From: G965197405 sp965197405
Lineage (GTDB): Bacteria; Chloroflexota; Dehalococcoidia; Lucifugimonadales; JAGWBF01
Reading direction: 5' to 3'
Assembly (NCBI GenBank): GCA_965197405.1
Contig: OZ240206.1
Span: 1,116,001-1,180,000, forward strand
Length of the DNA stretch: 64,000 nucleotides
The notes beneath the pieces are model-generated. The model did not search any database, was not told where the DNA came from, and worked only from the letters and a program-made list of their open reading frames with translations. Position numbers and translations under genes: made by a program. Below are positions 7,227 to 15,962 of the stretch, piece after piece. The first letter of the stretch is position 1, and each line of letters opens with the position of its first letter.

Positions 7227-8711
7227 TTAGCTCGACTCCCCTTCAGGCCGCTCAGCGCTCTCTTCTAGGCGTGTCGCCGCCGTATCGCCTCGCGCCCGCA
7301 TAGCCAGGAGCAATACCGTCATCGCCCCCAATGCGACTATGGCCCCGATACGAAATACGTCTTCAAAGGCCAGGACCAGGGCTTGAACACTGATTGTGTC
7401 AAGGGGAAAACCGCCGGCAATCAGGTCCGCCGTGTGGTGGTCGGCGCGGAGGGTGAATACAAGGCCCCCTATGGCTACGCACAGCACCGAACCCATAGCC
7501 TGGGCTAGGGAAAGACTGCCGGACCCGGTCCCGAAGCGCTCCGCCGGGAGGGCATTCAAGACCAGGGTATAGGCCGACGACTGGAACAACCCGAGGCCAA
7601 ACCCGACTATAGCTATCCGCGCCCCTATATCCGACGCGGACGACGCCTCATCCAGGCGGCTTATCCAGGCCAGTCCGAGGGCCACTGCAGCCGTGCCGAA
7701 GAGGCCCACGTACTTGGGATGGACGCGGTCGGAGAGCCAGCCGCCCGCCGGAGAGGCTATGGACATGGCGGCAGCCATGAGCGCCATCATGATTCCCAGG
7801 TACAGGGGGCCGCGCCCCAGGGCTTCGGCGACATAGAAGGGGAAGATGAACCAGAGCACGAAGGCTCCCAGGTGTACGAAGAACATGCTGGAGCAGGCAG
7901 CCAGAAATGCGGGCGCGCGCAGGAGGCGAAGGTCCAGGACCGGCCGTCCGGCGCTGAACTCGGAGTACACGAATATAGCCACAAGTACGGGTGTGGCAAC
8001 CAGCAAGCCGACGACAGGGGGCGATGTCCAGCCTATGCGCCCGCTCATGTGCAGCGCCAAGACGAAGGCCACCACGGACGTCACAAGGCTGACGGTGCCT
8101 ATAAGGTCGAAGGAAGGCCGCTCTGTTGGGGAGGCGTCCCCCTTCAGAACGTACCAGCCCAGGGCAAGGGCAACAATGCAGAAGGGCACTCTGCCCAGAA
8201 ACGCGGCCTCCCAGCCGAAGATTCCTATCAGGAATCCCGCGCCCACAGTCCCGGCAACCGTGCCCAGGGCGAAGCCGGCCATGATGACGCCCATTGCCAT
8301 GCCCCGCCGGTCTCCAGAGAAGGCCCGTCCCGCGATGGCCGGTGCCACCGCGTAGAGGCTCCCCGCGCCGACGCCCTGAAGCACCCTCAGGCCAAATATG
8401 GGCGCCAGGCCCGGGGAGAAGGCAATCAGCGTCACCGCTATGGCATAGCACGCAATGCCTCCAAGGAAGACCTTCTTGAGACCAAAGAGGTCGCCGAAAG
8501 CGCCTGCCGCCACGGCCAGACCGGCCCTAGTGGCTACAAATGAGACGATTATCCACTGGATAGCCTGTATGTCCGTGTGAAAATGGCTGGTGATGGTGGG
8601 AAGGGCAACGTTGACGGCGATGTCCAGGGCCACCAGGAACATCCCCAGCCCGGCGCATGACACCACGAGCCATTGGTATAGCCGGGACGAGGGGGGCGTC
8701 GCTGTCGTCAT
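7227..8711 (-). CDS. MFS drug-exporter-like transporter (DHA2 type)
   Basis: The protein has 494 residues with about 14 hydrophobic segments, the length and topology of the EmrB/QacA (DHA2) family of proton-driven exporters. TM1 carries the family signature LDIAVNVALPTI with its acidic residue. The loop between TM2 and TM3 has the MFS motif A form GDLFGLKKVFLGG. The TM5 antiporter motif is degenerate (ALGTVAGTVGAG, lacking the usual Pro). The start ATG at 8711 has no strong ribosome site; GGAAGG is about 16 bases away. It reads toward SBP copy 2's upstream region, and the substrate cannot be deduced. Confidence 0.9.
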   Translation of the reverse strand: MTTATPPSSRLYQWLVVSCAGLGMFLVALDIAVNVALPTITSHFHTDIQAIQWIIVSFVATRAGLAVAAGAFGDLFGLKKVFLGGIACYAIAVTLIAFSPGLAPIFGLRVLQGVGAGSLYAVAPAIAGRAFSGDRRGMAMGVIMAGFALGTVAGTVGAGFLIGIFGWEAAFLGRVPFCIVALALGWYVLKGDASPTERPSFDLIGTVSLVTSVVAFVLALHMSGRIGWTSPPVVGLLVATPVLVAIFVYSEFSAGRPVLDLRLLRAPAFLAACSSMFFVHLGAFVLWFIFPFYVAEALGRGPLYLGIMMALMAAAMSIASPAGGWLSDRVHPKYVGLFGTAAVALGLAWISRLDEASSASDIGARIAIVGFGLGLFQSSAYTLVLNALPAERFGTGSGSLSLAQAMGSVLCVAIGGLVFTLRADHHTADLIAGGFPLDTISVQALVLAFEDVFRIGAIVALGAMTVLLLAMRARGDTAATRLEESAERPEGESS

Positions 8712-8745
8712 AGGGCTGGTGTGATGACCTTCCGTAATGGATTAT

Positions 8746-8992
8746 CATGAAAATAGCTCGCCCCCCTCATGTCATTCCGAGTGCAGCGAGGAATTTAAAA
8801 ATCCATGCTCTCGAATAAGCCCGCGTCTGAGATTCCTCACTCCGCGGAGTTCATCCTGAGCGCAGCCGAAGGGCTCCATTCGGAATGACAAGCGGCCGGG
8901 GCCTGCCTATGCGTATCCGCACGCAGGCGGGAGTGACGGCGGGGGAGTCCAGCCTCCATTTTCATCCTCTTACGTGGTCTCGGCAAGGCTAT
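8746..8992. repeat. Composite of family B and family A repeats
   Basis: It begins with CATGAAAATA (family B left end), continues with family A-type hairpin arms (GTCATTCCGAGTGCAGCGAGGAATTT and a CATTCGGAATGAC arm), and finishes with the family B right end (GGCGGGAGTGACGGCGGG, CCATTTTCATCC, then a shared tail with CGGCAAGGCTATA). It accounts for most of the 8712-9110 gap. Confidence 0.75.
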
Positions 8993-9014
8993 AAACAGTT
9001 CGAGTAGGTCCCGA

Positions 9015-9043
9015 TTGTGCTGCGGGACGCCCTATGGAATAAT
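9015..9043 (+). promoter_or_regulatory. Candidate promoter of the cyclase-family gene
   Basis: TTGTGC (9015-9020), 17 bases, then AATAAT (9038-9043). The -10 matches 5 of 6 and the -35 matches 3 of 6. The same TTGTGC-N17 arrangement precedes ilvD at 60436. Confidence 0.4.
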
Positions 9044-9110
9044 ATCCGCGAAGCAAAATATAGTCGAGATTGACTTGGGGTTGACCTAGTATTGAAATGA
9101 GGCGGGGCAC

Positions 9111-9857
9111 ATGCCGAGGACCATCTCCTACTCCCGGGTGATTGACCTGAGCCACGTTATTGAGCCGGGTATGCCCCTGTGGCCAGGCGACCCACCGGTG
9201 GAGTTCGAGACCGTGGCCGAGGTGGCGCAGCACGGGTATTATCTAAGGCGTTTCTCTATGGGCGAGCACAGCGCCACTCACATGAACGCGCCCAGTAGCT
9301 TTCGCCGGGGTGGTCCGGGGATAGACGCATATTCGGCTGAGTCTCTGGTAGCGCCTGCCCTGGTCGTGGACATTCGCGACAAGACCGCCGCCGACCTCGA
9401 CTATGCCCTCACGCGAGCGGACGTGCTGGAGTGGGAAGGCCGCCACGGCCAGGTCCGGGCCGGTAGTGTGGTGCTGCTATACACGGGTTGGCAGGAGAAG
9501 TGGAAGGACCCCGCAGCGTACCTCAACCCGGACGCCTCGGGAAACTTGCATTTCCCAGGCTTCGGCACCGGTGCGGCTCGGTTCTTGCTGGCTGAGCGTG
9601 GAATAGCAGGGCTGGGTATTGATACTCATGGCGTGGACGGGGGGCCGGATACGACTTTCGGCATCAACGCCCAAGTGCTTGCCCAGGATCGGATTCTTGC
9701 CCAGGGCATTGAATGTCCTGAATGCCCGCGCGTCGTCCTGGAGAACCTCACCAACCTGGACCAACTGCCGCCGACGGGCGCCACGCTTGTTATCGGGGTG
9801 CTGCGCCTGCGGGGAGGCTCCGGGTCGCCCGTATCGGTGATGGCGTTTGTCCCGTGA
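9111..9857 (+). CDS. Cyclase-family (kynurenine formamidase-like) hydrolase
   Basis: The protein has 248 residues and covers the whole PF04199 cyclase fold: VIDLSHVIEPGMPLWPGDPP at the start, LVVDIRD in the middle, and GIDTHGVDGGPD plus ENLTNLDQLP near the end. Known members are Zn- or Mn-dependent hydrolases of amides or lactones, for example N-formylkynurenine formamidase. The usual metal motif HxGTHxDxPxH reads HSATHMNAPSSF here (His53, His57, Asn59, Ser63), so two of four usual ligands are changed. Metal use and substrate are therefore uncertain. ATG 9111 follows AGGCGGGG. It is transcribed alone, convergent with the HAD gene. Confidence 0.85.
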   Translation: MPRTISYSRVIDLSHVIEPGMPLWPGDPPVEFETVAEVAQHGYYLRRFSMGEHSATHMNAPSSFRRGGPGIDAYSAESLVAPALVVDIRDKTAADLDYALTRADVLEWEGRHGQVRAGSVVLLYTGWQEKWKDPAAYLNPDASGNLHFPGFGTGAARFLLAERGIAGLGIDTHGVDGGPDTTFGINAQVLAQDRILAQGIECPECPRVVLENLTNLDQLPPTGATLVIGVLRLRGGSGSPVSVMAFVP

Positions 9858-9893
9858 AGTCCTTGTAGCCCGCTCTACCAGTCCAGGGGGCGG

Positions 9894-10652
9894 TCACCGG
9901 GATGCGAGGGCAAGGCCCTCTACAGCCGCCCCCACTTCCCCAAGGGAGGATACCGTGACGTCGGGCTGTACGTCCACCTCTGTTCGGCGCTCGTCGTAAG
10001 TTTCGATCCAGATGGTCTTCATGCCCACTCTACTGGCCCCAAGCACGTCGTTCAACAGGTGGTCTCCCACATGGACTATCTGCTCCGGGGCCACGCCCAG
10101 GGCTTTGGCGGTTGGAAGGAATATCCCCGGGGCCGGCTTGGCAAGCTGCACTTCGTCTGAGAAGGTGAGGGCGTCAAAATAGCCCAGGATTCCCACCTGG
10201 TCCATGTACTGCCTGAAGGTGGTCCCAGGCGTCATGCCGGTGTTGGAGATGAGGCCCACCCTGTACCCCTGCTCCTTCACGCTGCGCAGGACGTTCACGG
10301 CGTCGGGGTGGGGCGGCGGAGGATATGTAAATAGGGAGTCCGCGTAGACGGAGGCGATTTGCTTTACCACCTTTTCATCCAGCCGCTCCGGCAGCCCTGG
10401 GTCTATATGGCGGATGAATATCTCAATTTGCCCCATAAAGGTAACGTCCCGGCCCTCGGCGCGGATGTCGTGGCAGGTGCGGTAGCACTGCCGGTATGCC
10501 TCCTGGACCTGGTCTTCGGAGAAGTCCTCGCCGGCGCCCCGGAGGGACTCAAGGGCCCCGTCGAGCCGGACCTTCATCCGTGCCAGGCCAAGGTCCCGGT
10601 TATCAATGAGAAGGGTCTGCCACAAGTCGAAGGTTACACCGTTAATAGGCAC
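9894..10652 (-). CDS. HAD-superfamily hydrolase
   Basis: This 252-residue cytoplasmic HAD protein has motif I FDLWQTLL (nucleophile Asp9), motif II LISNTG, a Lys-Pro motif QLAKPAPGIF and the acidic motif IVHVGDHLLNDVLGA. The residue two after the nucleophile is Trp instead of the phosphatase general-acid Asp, as in the haloacid-dehalogenase-type branch. A phosphatase or dehalogenase function cannot be settled from sequence. The start is taken as GTG 10652, because GAGGG lies about 10 bases upstream and homologues begin close to motif I; the frame stays open to 10697. A helical cap domain lies between motifs I and II. Confidence 0.85.
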   Translation of the reverse strand: MPINGVTFDLWQTLLIDNRDLGLARMKVRLDGALESLRGAGEDFSEDQVQEAYRQCYRTCHDIRAEGRDVTFMGQIEIFIRHIDPGLPERLDEKVVKQIASVYADSLFTYPPPPHPDAVNVLRSVKEQGYRVGLISNTGMTPGTTFRQYMDQVGILGYFDALTFSDEVQLAKPAPGIFLPTAKALGVAPEQIVHVGDHLLNDVLGASRVGMKTIWIETYDERRTEVDVQPDVTVSSLGEVGAAVEGLALASR

Positions 10653-10766
10653 TTTCTTCAGCCCTCGCGTGCGTCTACAATACCAATTGTACACCAAAAC
10701 GGGTGGACTGTGGCGGTGCCTGCCCTATCAGCTCGCCAGGTCGTGGGATGCCGCTCGGGGGTATAG

Positions 10767-11015
10767 ATGCTCATCGTTTTCGGCTCAATCGCAGTGGCTA
10801 TCATGCTGCTTTCCTACTGGCTGGAGCCCCGCTCCAAGTGGTTCATCCTGGTCTTCGCCGGCGGGTGCGTGGCTACGTCGGTCTACAGCGGGCTGGAGGA
10901 GGTCTATCCGATAACCGTTATCGAGGCTTTGTGGGCGCTGGCGGCCCTGCAACGGTTCACCAGGAGACACAGGGGAAAGGAAACCCTCACGACCCAACCG
11001 TCCCCGGTCGGATGA
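10767..11015 (+). CDS. Small two-helix membrane protein, unknown
   Basis: The protein has 82 residues. Two hydrophobic segments (about residues 2-19 and 26-42) and a third amphipathic one (EALWALAALQRF) are followed by a basic tail RFTRRHRGKE. The segment GLEEVYPITVIEALWALAAL is the most characteristic part. GGGGGT lies just upstream of ATG 10767. It is divergent from the HAD gene and followed by nadE. Two longer overlapping frames here look like shadows. I see no assigned function. Confidence 0.6.
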   Translation: MLIVFGSIAVAIMLLSYWLEPRSKWFILVFAGGCVATSVYSGLEEVYPITVIEALWALAALQRFTRRHRGKETLTTQPSPVG

Positions 11016-11066
11016 AGGGGGACCCAAAACGTGCCCTGGCCGTCGAGTCCATCATCGCGCCGGGTG

Positions 11067-11075
11067 TGCTATACT
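11067..11075 (+). promoter_or_regulatory. Candidate extended -10 promoter of nadE
   Basis: TGCTATACT is an extended -10 element (TGn plus a 5 of 6 TATAAT) about 108 bases upstream of the nadE start. No good -35 is seen, as is common for extended -10 promoters. Confidence 0.4.
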
Positions 11076-11182
11076 CTCAGGCAAAAGTCCATTTCACGCT
11101 GGACGCCGTATCGTATCTGGTTTCCTGGGCACGCCAGGCTGACCGGAAACGCGCCCGGCGTGACGGGTAAAAAGTAGCTGCA

Positions 11183-12922
11183 ATGCGCACCTTCCGGCTG
11201 GCCCTCGCCCAGACCAACCCCACCGTGGGGGACCTGGACGGGAACACCAGAAAGATTATCGGGCTGGTAGAAGAGGCCCGCGCCCTGAGAGCCGACCTCG
11301 TCGCCTTCCCGGAGATGTCCATCCCCGGCTACCCCGCCGAGGACCTCCTCTTCAAGCCCTCCTTTATCAAAGACAATATCGAGGCTATGCGCAGGGTGGT
11401 CCACGCCTCCGGGGACGTTGCCGTGGTGGTGGGCTTCATAGATGTTGACTCGGACATATATAACGCTTGCGCCGTGGCCTACCAGGGAGAGCTTGTGGGG
11501 GTCTATCGCAAGATGTACCTCCCCAGCTACGGGGTCTTCGACGAGGACCGCTACTTCAAGCGCGGCAAGGCCTGCCCGGTGTACACCGTCAACGGCGTAG
11601 GCGTGGGCGTCAACATCTGCGAGGACATCTGGTACCCCGTCGGCCCGATTGCCATCCAGAGGGACGCCGGCGCCGAGATTATCGTGAACATCAACGCCTC
11701 GCCCTATCACGCGGGAAAGCGCTCCCATCGAGAGAGAATGGTGGCCACCCGGGCCGCCGACAACGGCCTCTACGTTGCCTATCTGAACGCAGTGGGAGGG
11801 CAGGATGAGCTGGTCTTCGATGGCGGCAGCGCCATTTTCGACCAGAGGGGAGACCTGGTGGTAAGGGGCAAGGAGTTCTGCGAGGACTTAATCATGGCCG
11901 ACCTGGACATAGAGGCCGTCTTTCGCTCCCGCCTTCACGACCCCAGGCCCCGCAAGGAAGAGCCGGCCATGCTGCGGGAGGTAGGCGCTCCCGAGATAGT
12001 CTCCGTCTCCCAGCACCGGTCCAGGGAAAGGCCTCCCTTGCCCTCCAGGAGCACAGACGGCCCCCTTGACCCCGTGGGAGAGGTCTACAACGCCCTCGTC
12101 CTGGGCACGGGAGATTACGTCAGAAAGAACGGCTTCAACAAGGTTATCATTGGCCTGTCGGGGGGTATAGACTCCTCCCTCACCGCCTGCATAGCCGTGG
12201 ACGCCCTGGGCGGAGAGAACGTGCTGGGGATAGCGATGCCCTCTCGCTACTCCAGCGAAGGCAGTATCGCGGATGCCAGGACGCTGGCGGAGAAGCTGGG
12301 TATAGACCTGTGGGTGGTCCCGATAGAGCCGGCCCACAGGGCCTTCCTGGACATGCTGGAGCCTCATTTCCAGGGCGCTCAACCCAACGTCGCCGAGGAG
12401 AACGTCCAGACCCGCATCCGGGGCAACCTTCTCATGACCATATCGAACAAGTTCGGCTGGCTGGTGCTGACCACGGGGAACAAGAGCGAGATGGCTATGG
12501 GCTATGCTACGCTTTACGGGGACATGGCCGGCGGCTTCTCCGTAATCAAAGACGTGCCGAAGACCCTGGTATACGAGCTATCCCGGTGGCGCAACGAGCA
12601 CGGCCACCCCGGAAACGCAATCCCACAGGCAGTTTTCGACAAGCCGCCCAGCGCCGAGCTCAAGCCCGGCCAGACGGACCAGGACACCCTGCCTCCCTAC
12701 CACATCCTGGACCCCATCGTCAAGGCCTACGTGGAAGATGACCGGAGCTTGCACGAGATGGTGGCTATGGGCTTCGATTCCCAGGTGGTGAAGCAGGTCA
12801 TCACCGCGGTGGACAGGAACGAGTACAAGCGAAGACAGGCTGCGCCAGGCGTCAAGATAACTCCACGGGCCTTCGGCAAGGACCGTCGCTTACCCATCGT
12901 CAACAGGTACAGGCAGTTCTAG
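11183..12922 (+). CDS. nadE: Glutamine-dependent NAD+ synthetase
   Basis: This 579-residue enzyme makes NAD+ from deamido-NAD+, ATP and glutamine in the last step of NAD biosynthesis. The N-terminal nitrilase-type glutaminase domain (1-270) has its catalytic triad as Glu44 (AFPEMSIPGYPAEDLL), Lys110 (VYRKMYLPSYGVFDE) and Cys146 (GVNICEDIWYP). The C-terminal synthetase domain (about 295-579) has the PP-loop SGGIDSS at 326-332 and the adenylation/NaAD region TGNKSEMAMGYATLYGDMAGG. Length and order fit the two-domain class. ATG 11183 lacks a strong ribosome site. The stop overlaps the convergent RidA gene by four bases. Confidence 0.97.
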   Translation: MRTFRLALAQTNPTVGDLDGNTRKIIGLVEEARALRADLVAFPEMSIPGYPAEDLLFKPSFIKDNIEAMRRVVHASGDVAVVVGFIDVDSDIYNACAVAYQGELVGVYRKMYLPSYGVFDEDRYFKRGKACPVYTVNGVGVGVNICEDIWYPVGPIAIQRDAGAEIIVNINASPYHAGKRSHRERMVATRAADNGLYVAYLNAVGGQDELVFDGGSAIFDQRGDLVVRGKEFCEDLIMADLDIEAVFRSRLHDPRPRKEEPAMLREVGAPEIVSVSQHRSRERPPLPSRSTDGPLDPVGEVYNALVLGTGDYVRKNGFNKVIIGLSGGIDSSLTACIAVDALGGENVLGIAMPSRYSSEGSIADARTLAEKLGIDLWVVPIEPAHRAFLDMLEPHFQGAQPNVAEENVQTRIRGNLLMTISNKFGWLVLTTGNKSEMAMGYATLYGDMAGGFSVIKDVPKTLVYELSRWRNEHGHPGNAIPQAVFDKPPSAELKPGQTDQDTLPPYHILDPIVKAYVEDDRSLHEMVAMGFDSQVVKQVITAVDRNEYKRRQAAPGVKITPRAFGKDRRLPIVNRYRQF

Positions 12923-13383
12923 TCCTCGACCTCTACAATCATCTCTATCTCAATGCAGTTGCCGAAGGGCAGGTCGCCCATGCCCACGGCAGACCTGGCG
13001 TGGCGGCCCCGGTCGCCGTAGAGACTCACCAGAAGGTCCGAGGCCCCGTTGGCGACGTTGGGATGCTCCCCAAAGTCGGGGGTGCAGTTGACCATGCAGA
13101 GGAGCTTGACCACACGGTTGACCCTGTCCAGATCGCCTATATTGGCCTTGATGCTGGCCAGGCAGTTAAGCATGGCGCGCTGCGCGGACTGATACCCCTG
13201 CTCGATAGTGACCTCCCGGCCCAGCTTCCCCGGGTTAAGGGCGCTGCCGTCGGGCATACGGGGCACGTGCCCGGCGACGAACAGGATGTTGCCGGTACGG
13301 ACCGACGGGACGTAGTTAGCCACCGGGGTCGAAGTGGGCGGCAGCTCCAGACCCATTTCAGCGAGCTTATTCTCTATCTCCAA
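12919..13383 (-). CDS. RidA/YjgF-family protein
   Basis: The protein has 154 residues, typical of the RidA trimeric deaminase family that hydrolyses reactive enamine/imine intermediates. The N-terminal extension resembles the longer RidA subgroups. Characteristic parts are GNILFVAGHVPRMPDG, QRAMLNCLASIKANIGDLD and the C-terminal RSAVGMGDLPFGNCIEIEMI. The usual substrate-binding Arg lies in HARSAVG. ATG 13383 follows GGAGGTATG on the coding strand. It is convergent with nadE. The exact RidA subgroup is not clear. Confidence 0.9.
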   Translation of the reverse strand: MEIENKLAEMGLELPPTSTPVANYVPSVRTGNILFVAGHVPRMPDGSALNPGKLGREVTIEQGYQSAQRAMLNCLASIKANIGDLDRVNRVVKLLCMVNCTPDFGEHPNVANGASDLLVSLYGDRGRHARSAVGMGDLPFGNCIEIEMIVEVED

Positions 13384-13429
13384 CTCTCATACCTCCATAA
13401 AATTCTGGTAATTATCCCTTCGCCTCAAG

Positions 13430-13897
13430 CTAGAATAAAGTTAAGGCTGTCCCCCCTTCGTAAAGCGGCTCGCGAACAGTAATCAGCGGGCTTCCTTCAA
13501 CTTTATCAAATCGTAGCAAGTCATCGTCCGTTGTCTCAATAATAGGGATTTTCCATTGAATCGCCGTTGCGAGATGCGTCGCATCTTCCGGACCAATCTT
13601 GCGCGTATTACGGTGCCGTCTTATCAGGTCCCGTGCGATGGCCGCAACAGGGGCATCTATTTGCACCGGTACGACATATCGCCGACCGAAAAACTCACGA
13701 ATCCTATCCTCGGCATCGCTATCCGAATATCCGGTGAGGTAGGCTGCTTCTACCATCGCCAATGCAGACACGACAATTTCCAACTCTCCACGTTTCGCAG
13801 CCTCAATAATAAGTTCGCATTGCTCTCGCAACGCCGGATACCCAGCAAGATAACCTATCACAATACAAGAGTCCCAAAGCCGTCTAGCTGGTGGCAC
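13430..13897 (-). CDS. PIN-domain protein, VapC-like toxin candidate
   Basis: The 155-residue protein has the PIN nuclease fold: N-terminal LWDSCIVIGYLAG with Asp9, a conserved Glu in VVSALAMVEAAYL, IGPEDATHLATAIQ with the third acidic residue, and ETTDDDLLRFD with the last. These four positions form the Mg-binding site of VapC-type ribonucleases. The GTG start at 13897 has AGAGGA upstream and follows the stop of the next gene by only 17 bases, so the two are co-transcribed. Base composition is visibly lower in GC than the flanks. A toxin role is inference: no classic small VapB antitoxin is present. Confidence 0.85.
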   Translation of the reverse strand: MPPARRLWDSCIVIGYLAGYPALREQCELIIEAAKRGELEIVVSALAMVEAAYLTGYSDSDAEDRIREFFGRRYVVPVQIDAPVAAIARDLIRRHRNTRKIGPEDATHLATAIQWKIPIIETTDDDLLRFDKVEGSPLITVREPLYEGGTALTLF

Positions 13898-13914
13898 CGT
13901 TATCCTCTAGACCC

Positions 13915-14688
13915 CTATTCTCGCAGCGACCGAACAAAGGCGACCGGGTCATGAGCGGCGTCTTCGTCCGGGATTGAACCAAAAGTAGCTTCCGGTAGTT
14001 CCGGGGCTGGGCTGGAGTCTTGAACGTCAATGATATTACGGATACTCCGGGGTATACCGTTACTAAAGTAGTGAATGGTTCCTCGGACAAATACACGCTT
14101 TTCTAGGAGTCCCTTAATTCTCCCCTTCCATTCTGGCGTATCAGGGAAGGAGCAATGAACGGGCGTCCGGCTCACTCTGCTCCATATCTTGAAGCTGGGT
14201 CTCCCGTGCAGATTTACTTCTTCCAAGTCTCCTTCAAGAGAGCCTAGATTCCGAAAGCCCCCTCGCAAAATGCGGTCGGCTTTACCGGATATATCTTCAC
14301 CTATGGTCACTGTTGGATGACCGTTTCGGGCAACAACTATAGACCTAGCGCGGTCTCGACCAACAAAAAGCCTGTGCATACGCTTAAGATCGAGAAGTGC
14401 TTCCTCGGTGAAGTAGTCCGGGGGGGCATCAGCGCCGGAAGCGATGGTGCGCACTCCCTCAGCTATTGTCGCCACCGTTTCCTCATCACCCAGAAGCGGC
14501 TCAACGGTGACTGAAGGAGCGCTGGCGTGAATCTCTCTGATTATCCACCGGCGGGCGGTTTTCTCATGGTGAATAGCGTAATCAACATCCCGCAAAAGAC
14601 GATTGATGTCGCCCATTGCTTTGAGAAACAATTCAACCGACGCGGACTGATTGTCCGGATTGATCGTGAATGTCAGACCATTAGACAT
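13915..14688 (-). CDS. Unknown protein paired with PIN gene
   Basis: The protein has 257 residues; ATG 14688 is chosen because AGGGG lies nine bases upstream. The frame continues to a TTG at 14715 without a ribosome site. There is no signal peptide or membrane segment. The N-terminal half (FTINPDNQSASVELFLKAMG, then DINRLLRDVDYAIHHEKTARRW) looks like an alpha/beta domain with a regular strand-helix pattern. The middle carries SIVVARNGHPTVTIGEDI, and the C-terminal half (RGTIHYFSNGIPRSIRNIIDV) suggests a beta-rich domain. I do not recognise a named family. It lies directly upstream of the PIN gene in the same operon and same lower-GC island, which makes it the natural antitoxin or partner candidate. 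Confidence 0.8.
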   Translation of the reverse strand: MSNGLTFTINPDNQSASVELFLKAMGDINRLLRDVDYAIHHEKTARRWIIREIHASAPSVTVEPLLGDEETVATIAEGVRTIASGADAPPDYFTEEALLDLKRMHRLFVGRDRARSIVVARNGHPTVTIGEDISGKADRILRGGFRNLGSLEGDLEEVNLHGRPSFKIWSRVSRTPVHCSFPDTPEWKGRIKGLLEKRVFVRGTIHYFSNGIPRSIRNIIDVQDSSPAPELPEATFGSIPDEDAAHDPVAFVRSLRE

Positions 14689-14803
14689 CCGTGCAATCCC
14701 CTGCAAGCCTCCCAAAAGAGGGGCTGTAAGATAGGGTCTTTAGCTATTGTAATAGAACTGCCCCACATTACAAGAGCAGCACATATTTTCTCTATTTCCT
14801 GCT

Positions 14804-14824
14804 GACTAACGCTTCTTGTTAGTC
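14804..14824. promoter_or_regulatory. Perfect dyad upstream of recA
   Basis: GACTAAC-gcttctt-GTTAGTC is a 7-bp perfect inverted repeat with a 7-base centre, 68 bases before the recA start and between recA and the divergent PIN operon. It could be an SOS-type operator, but it does not match a LexA box that I know for this phylum. Confidence 0.4.
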
Positions 14825-14891
14825 CTGTGGGGGTATGCTAACATTCCAATAAAGAGTGCCAATAAAAAGAGTGGAGGACGTTGGAGGAAGA

Positions 14892-15962
14892 ATGGTCACC
14901 GAAAAAGAGAAGTCTCTTGACATAGCCATAGCACAGATTGAGCGTCACTACGGCAAAGGCTCCATCATGCGCCTCGGTCAGGTAAGCCAAAAGCTGACCA
15001 CCGAGGTAGTGTCCACCGGCTCCCTTTCCCTGGACGTAGTCTTGGGTGTGGGGGGGATTCCAAAGGGGAGAGTCACGGAGATATACGGCACGGAAGGGGC
15101 GGGCAAGTCCACCCTCGCGCTCCATATTATGGCCGAGACCCAGAAGCTGGGTGGCACCGCTTCTTACATTGACGTGGAACACGCCCTTGACCCCGCATAC
15201 GCCTCTAACTGCGGGGTGGACGTTGAAGCGCTCCTCGTATCCCAGCCCGACAGCGCCGAGCAAGCCCTTGAGATAACCGAGTACCTGGTACGCAGCGGCG
15301 CCGTAGACACAATCATAATAGACAGCGTGGCCGCGCTGGTCCCCAAATCGGAGCTGGAGGGGGACATGGGGGACTCTCACGTGGGCCTGCAGGCGCGGCT
15401 CATGTCCCAGGCCTTGCGAAAGCTCACCGCAGCCATTCACCACTCCCGAGCGGCGGTGGTGTTCATCAACCAGCTCCGCGAGAAGGTGGGTGTGATGTAC
15501 GGCAGCCCGGAGGTAACCCCGGGTGGCCGCGCACTCAAGTTCTACAGCTCGGTACGCATAGACCTGCGGCGCATAGACTCCATAAAGCAGGGCTCGGACA
15601 TCGTGGGTAACCGGGTCAGGGCCAAGATAGTCAAAAACAAGGTCGCGCCACCCTTCCGCACAGCCGAGTTCGACATTATGTTCAACCAGGGCATAAGCAA
15701 GATGGGGGACCTGCTGGACCTGGGCGTATCCAACGAAATCATCAAGAAGTCGGGCGCCTTCTACTCTCACGGCGAGGTCCGGCTTGGACAGGGCCGTGAG
15801 AACGCCAAGGAGTTCCTATCGCAGCACCCTGAGCACGCCTCGGAGATTGAGTCCTTCATACGCAAGGGAAAGGCCTCTTCCGCTGCAAGTCCAAGCGCCG
15901 TAGCGGTCATAGATGAACCCGAAGATAAAGAAGAGGTTGAGGAACAGGAGCTTCAGACCTAA
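14892..15962 (+). CDS. recA: Recombinase RecA
   Basis: RecA (356 residues) forms the ATP-dependent strand-exchange filament on ssDNA and activates LexA self-cleavage. ATG 14892 is chosen because GGAGG lies at 14883-14887; a GTG at 14856 has no such site. Walker A reads GTEGAGKST (residues 66-74), a slight variant of the common GPESSGKTT. TIIIDSVAAL is the Walker B strand, and loop regions GDSHVGLQARLMSQALRK and INQLREKVGVMYGSPEVTPG are near-canonical. The C-terminus is acidic (DEPEDKEEVEEQE), as usual. recX follows without a gap, so the two are co-expressed. Confidence 0.98.
   Translation: MVTEKEKSLDIAIAQIERHYGKGSIMRLGQVSQKLTTEVVSTGSLSLDVVLGVGGIPKGRVTEIYGTEGAGKSTLALHIMAETQKLGGTASYIDVEHALDPAYASNCGVDVEALLVSQPDSAEQALEITEYLVRSGAVDTIIIDSVAALVPKSELEGDMGDSHVGLQARLMSQALRKLTAAIHHSRAAVVFINQLREKVGVMYGSPEVTPGGRALKFYSSVRIDLRRIDSIKQGSDIVGNRVRAKIVKNKVAPPFRTAEFDIMFNQGISKMGDLLDLGVSNEIIKKSGAFYSHGEVRLGQGRENAKEFLSQHPEHASEIESFIRKGKASSAASPSAVAVIDEPEDKEEVEEQELQT

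Noticed and set aside
10606..11170. Two longer frames overlapping the small membrane gene at 10767
   Set aside because: Their products are Arg/Ser-rich without pattern, whereas the 10767 frame gives a sensible two-helix membrane protein.
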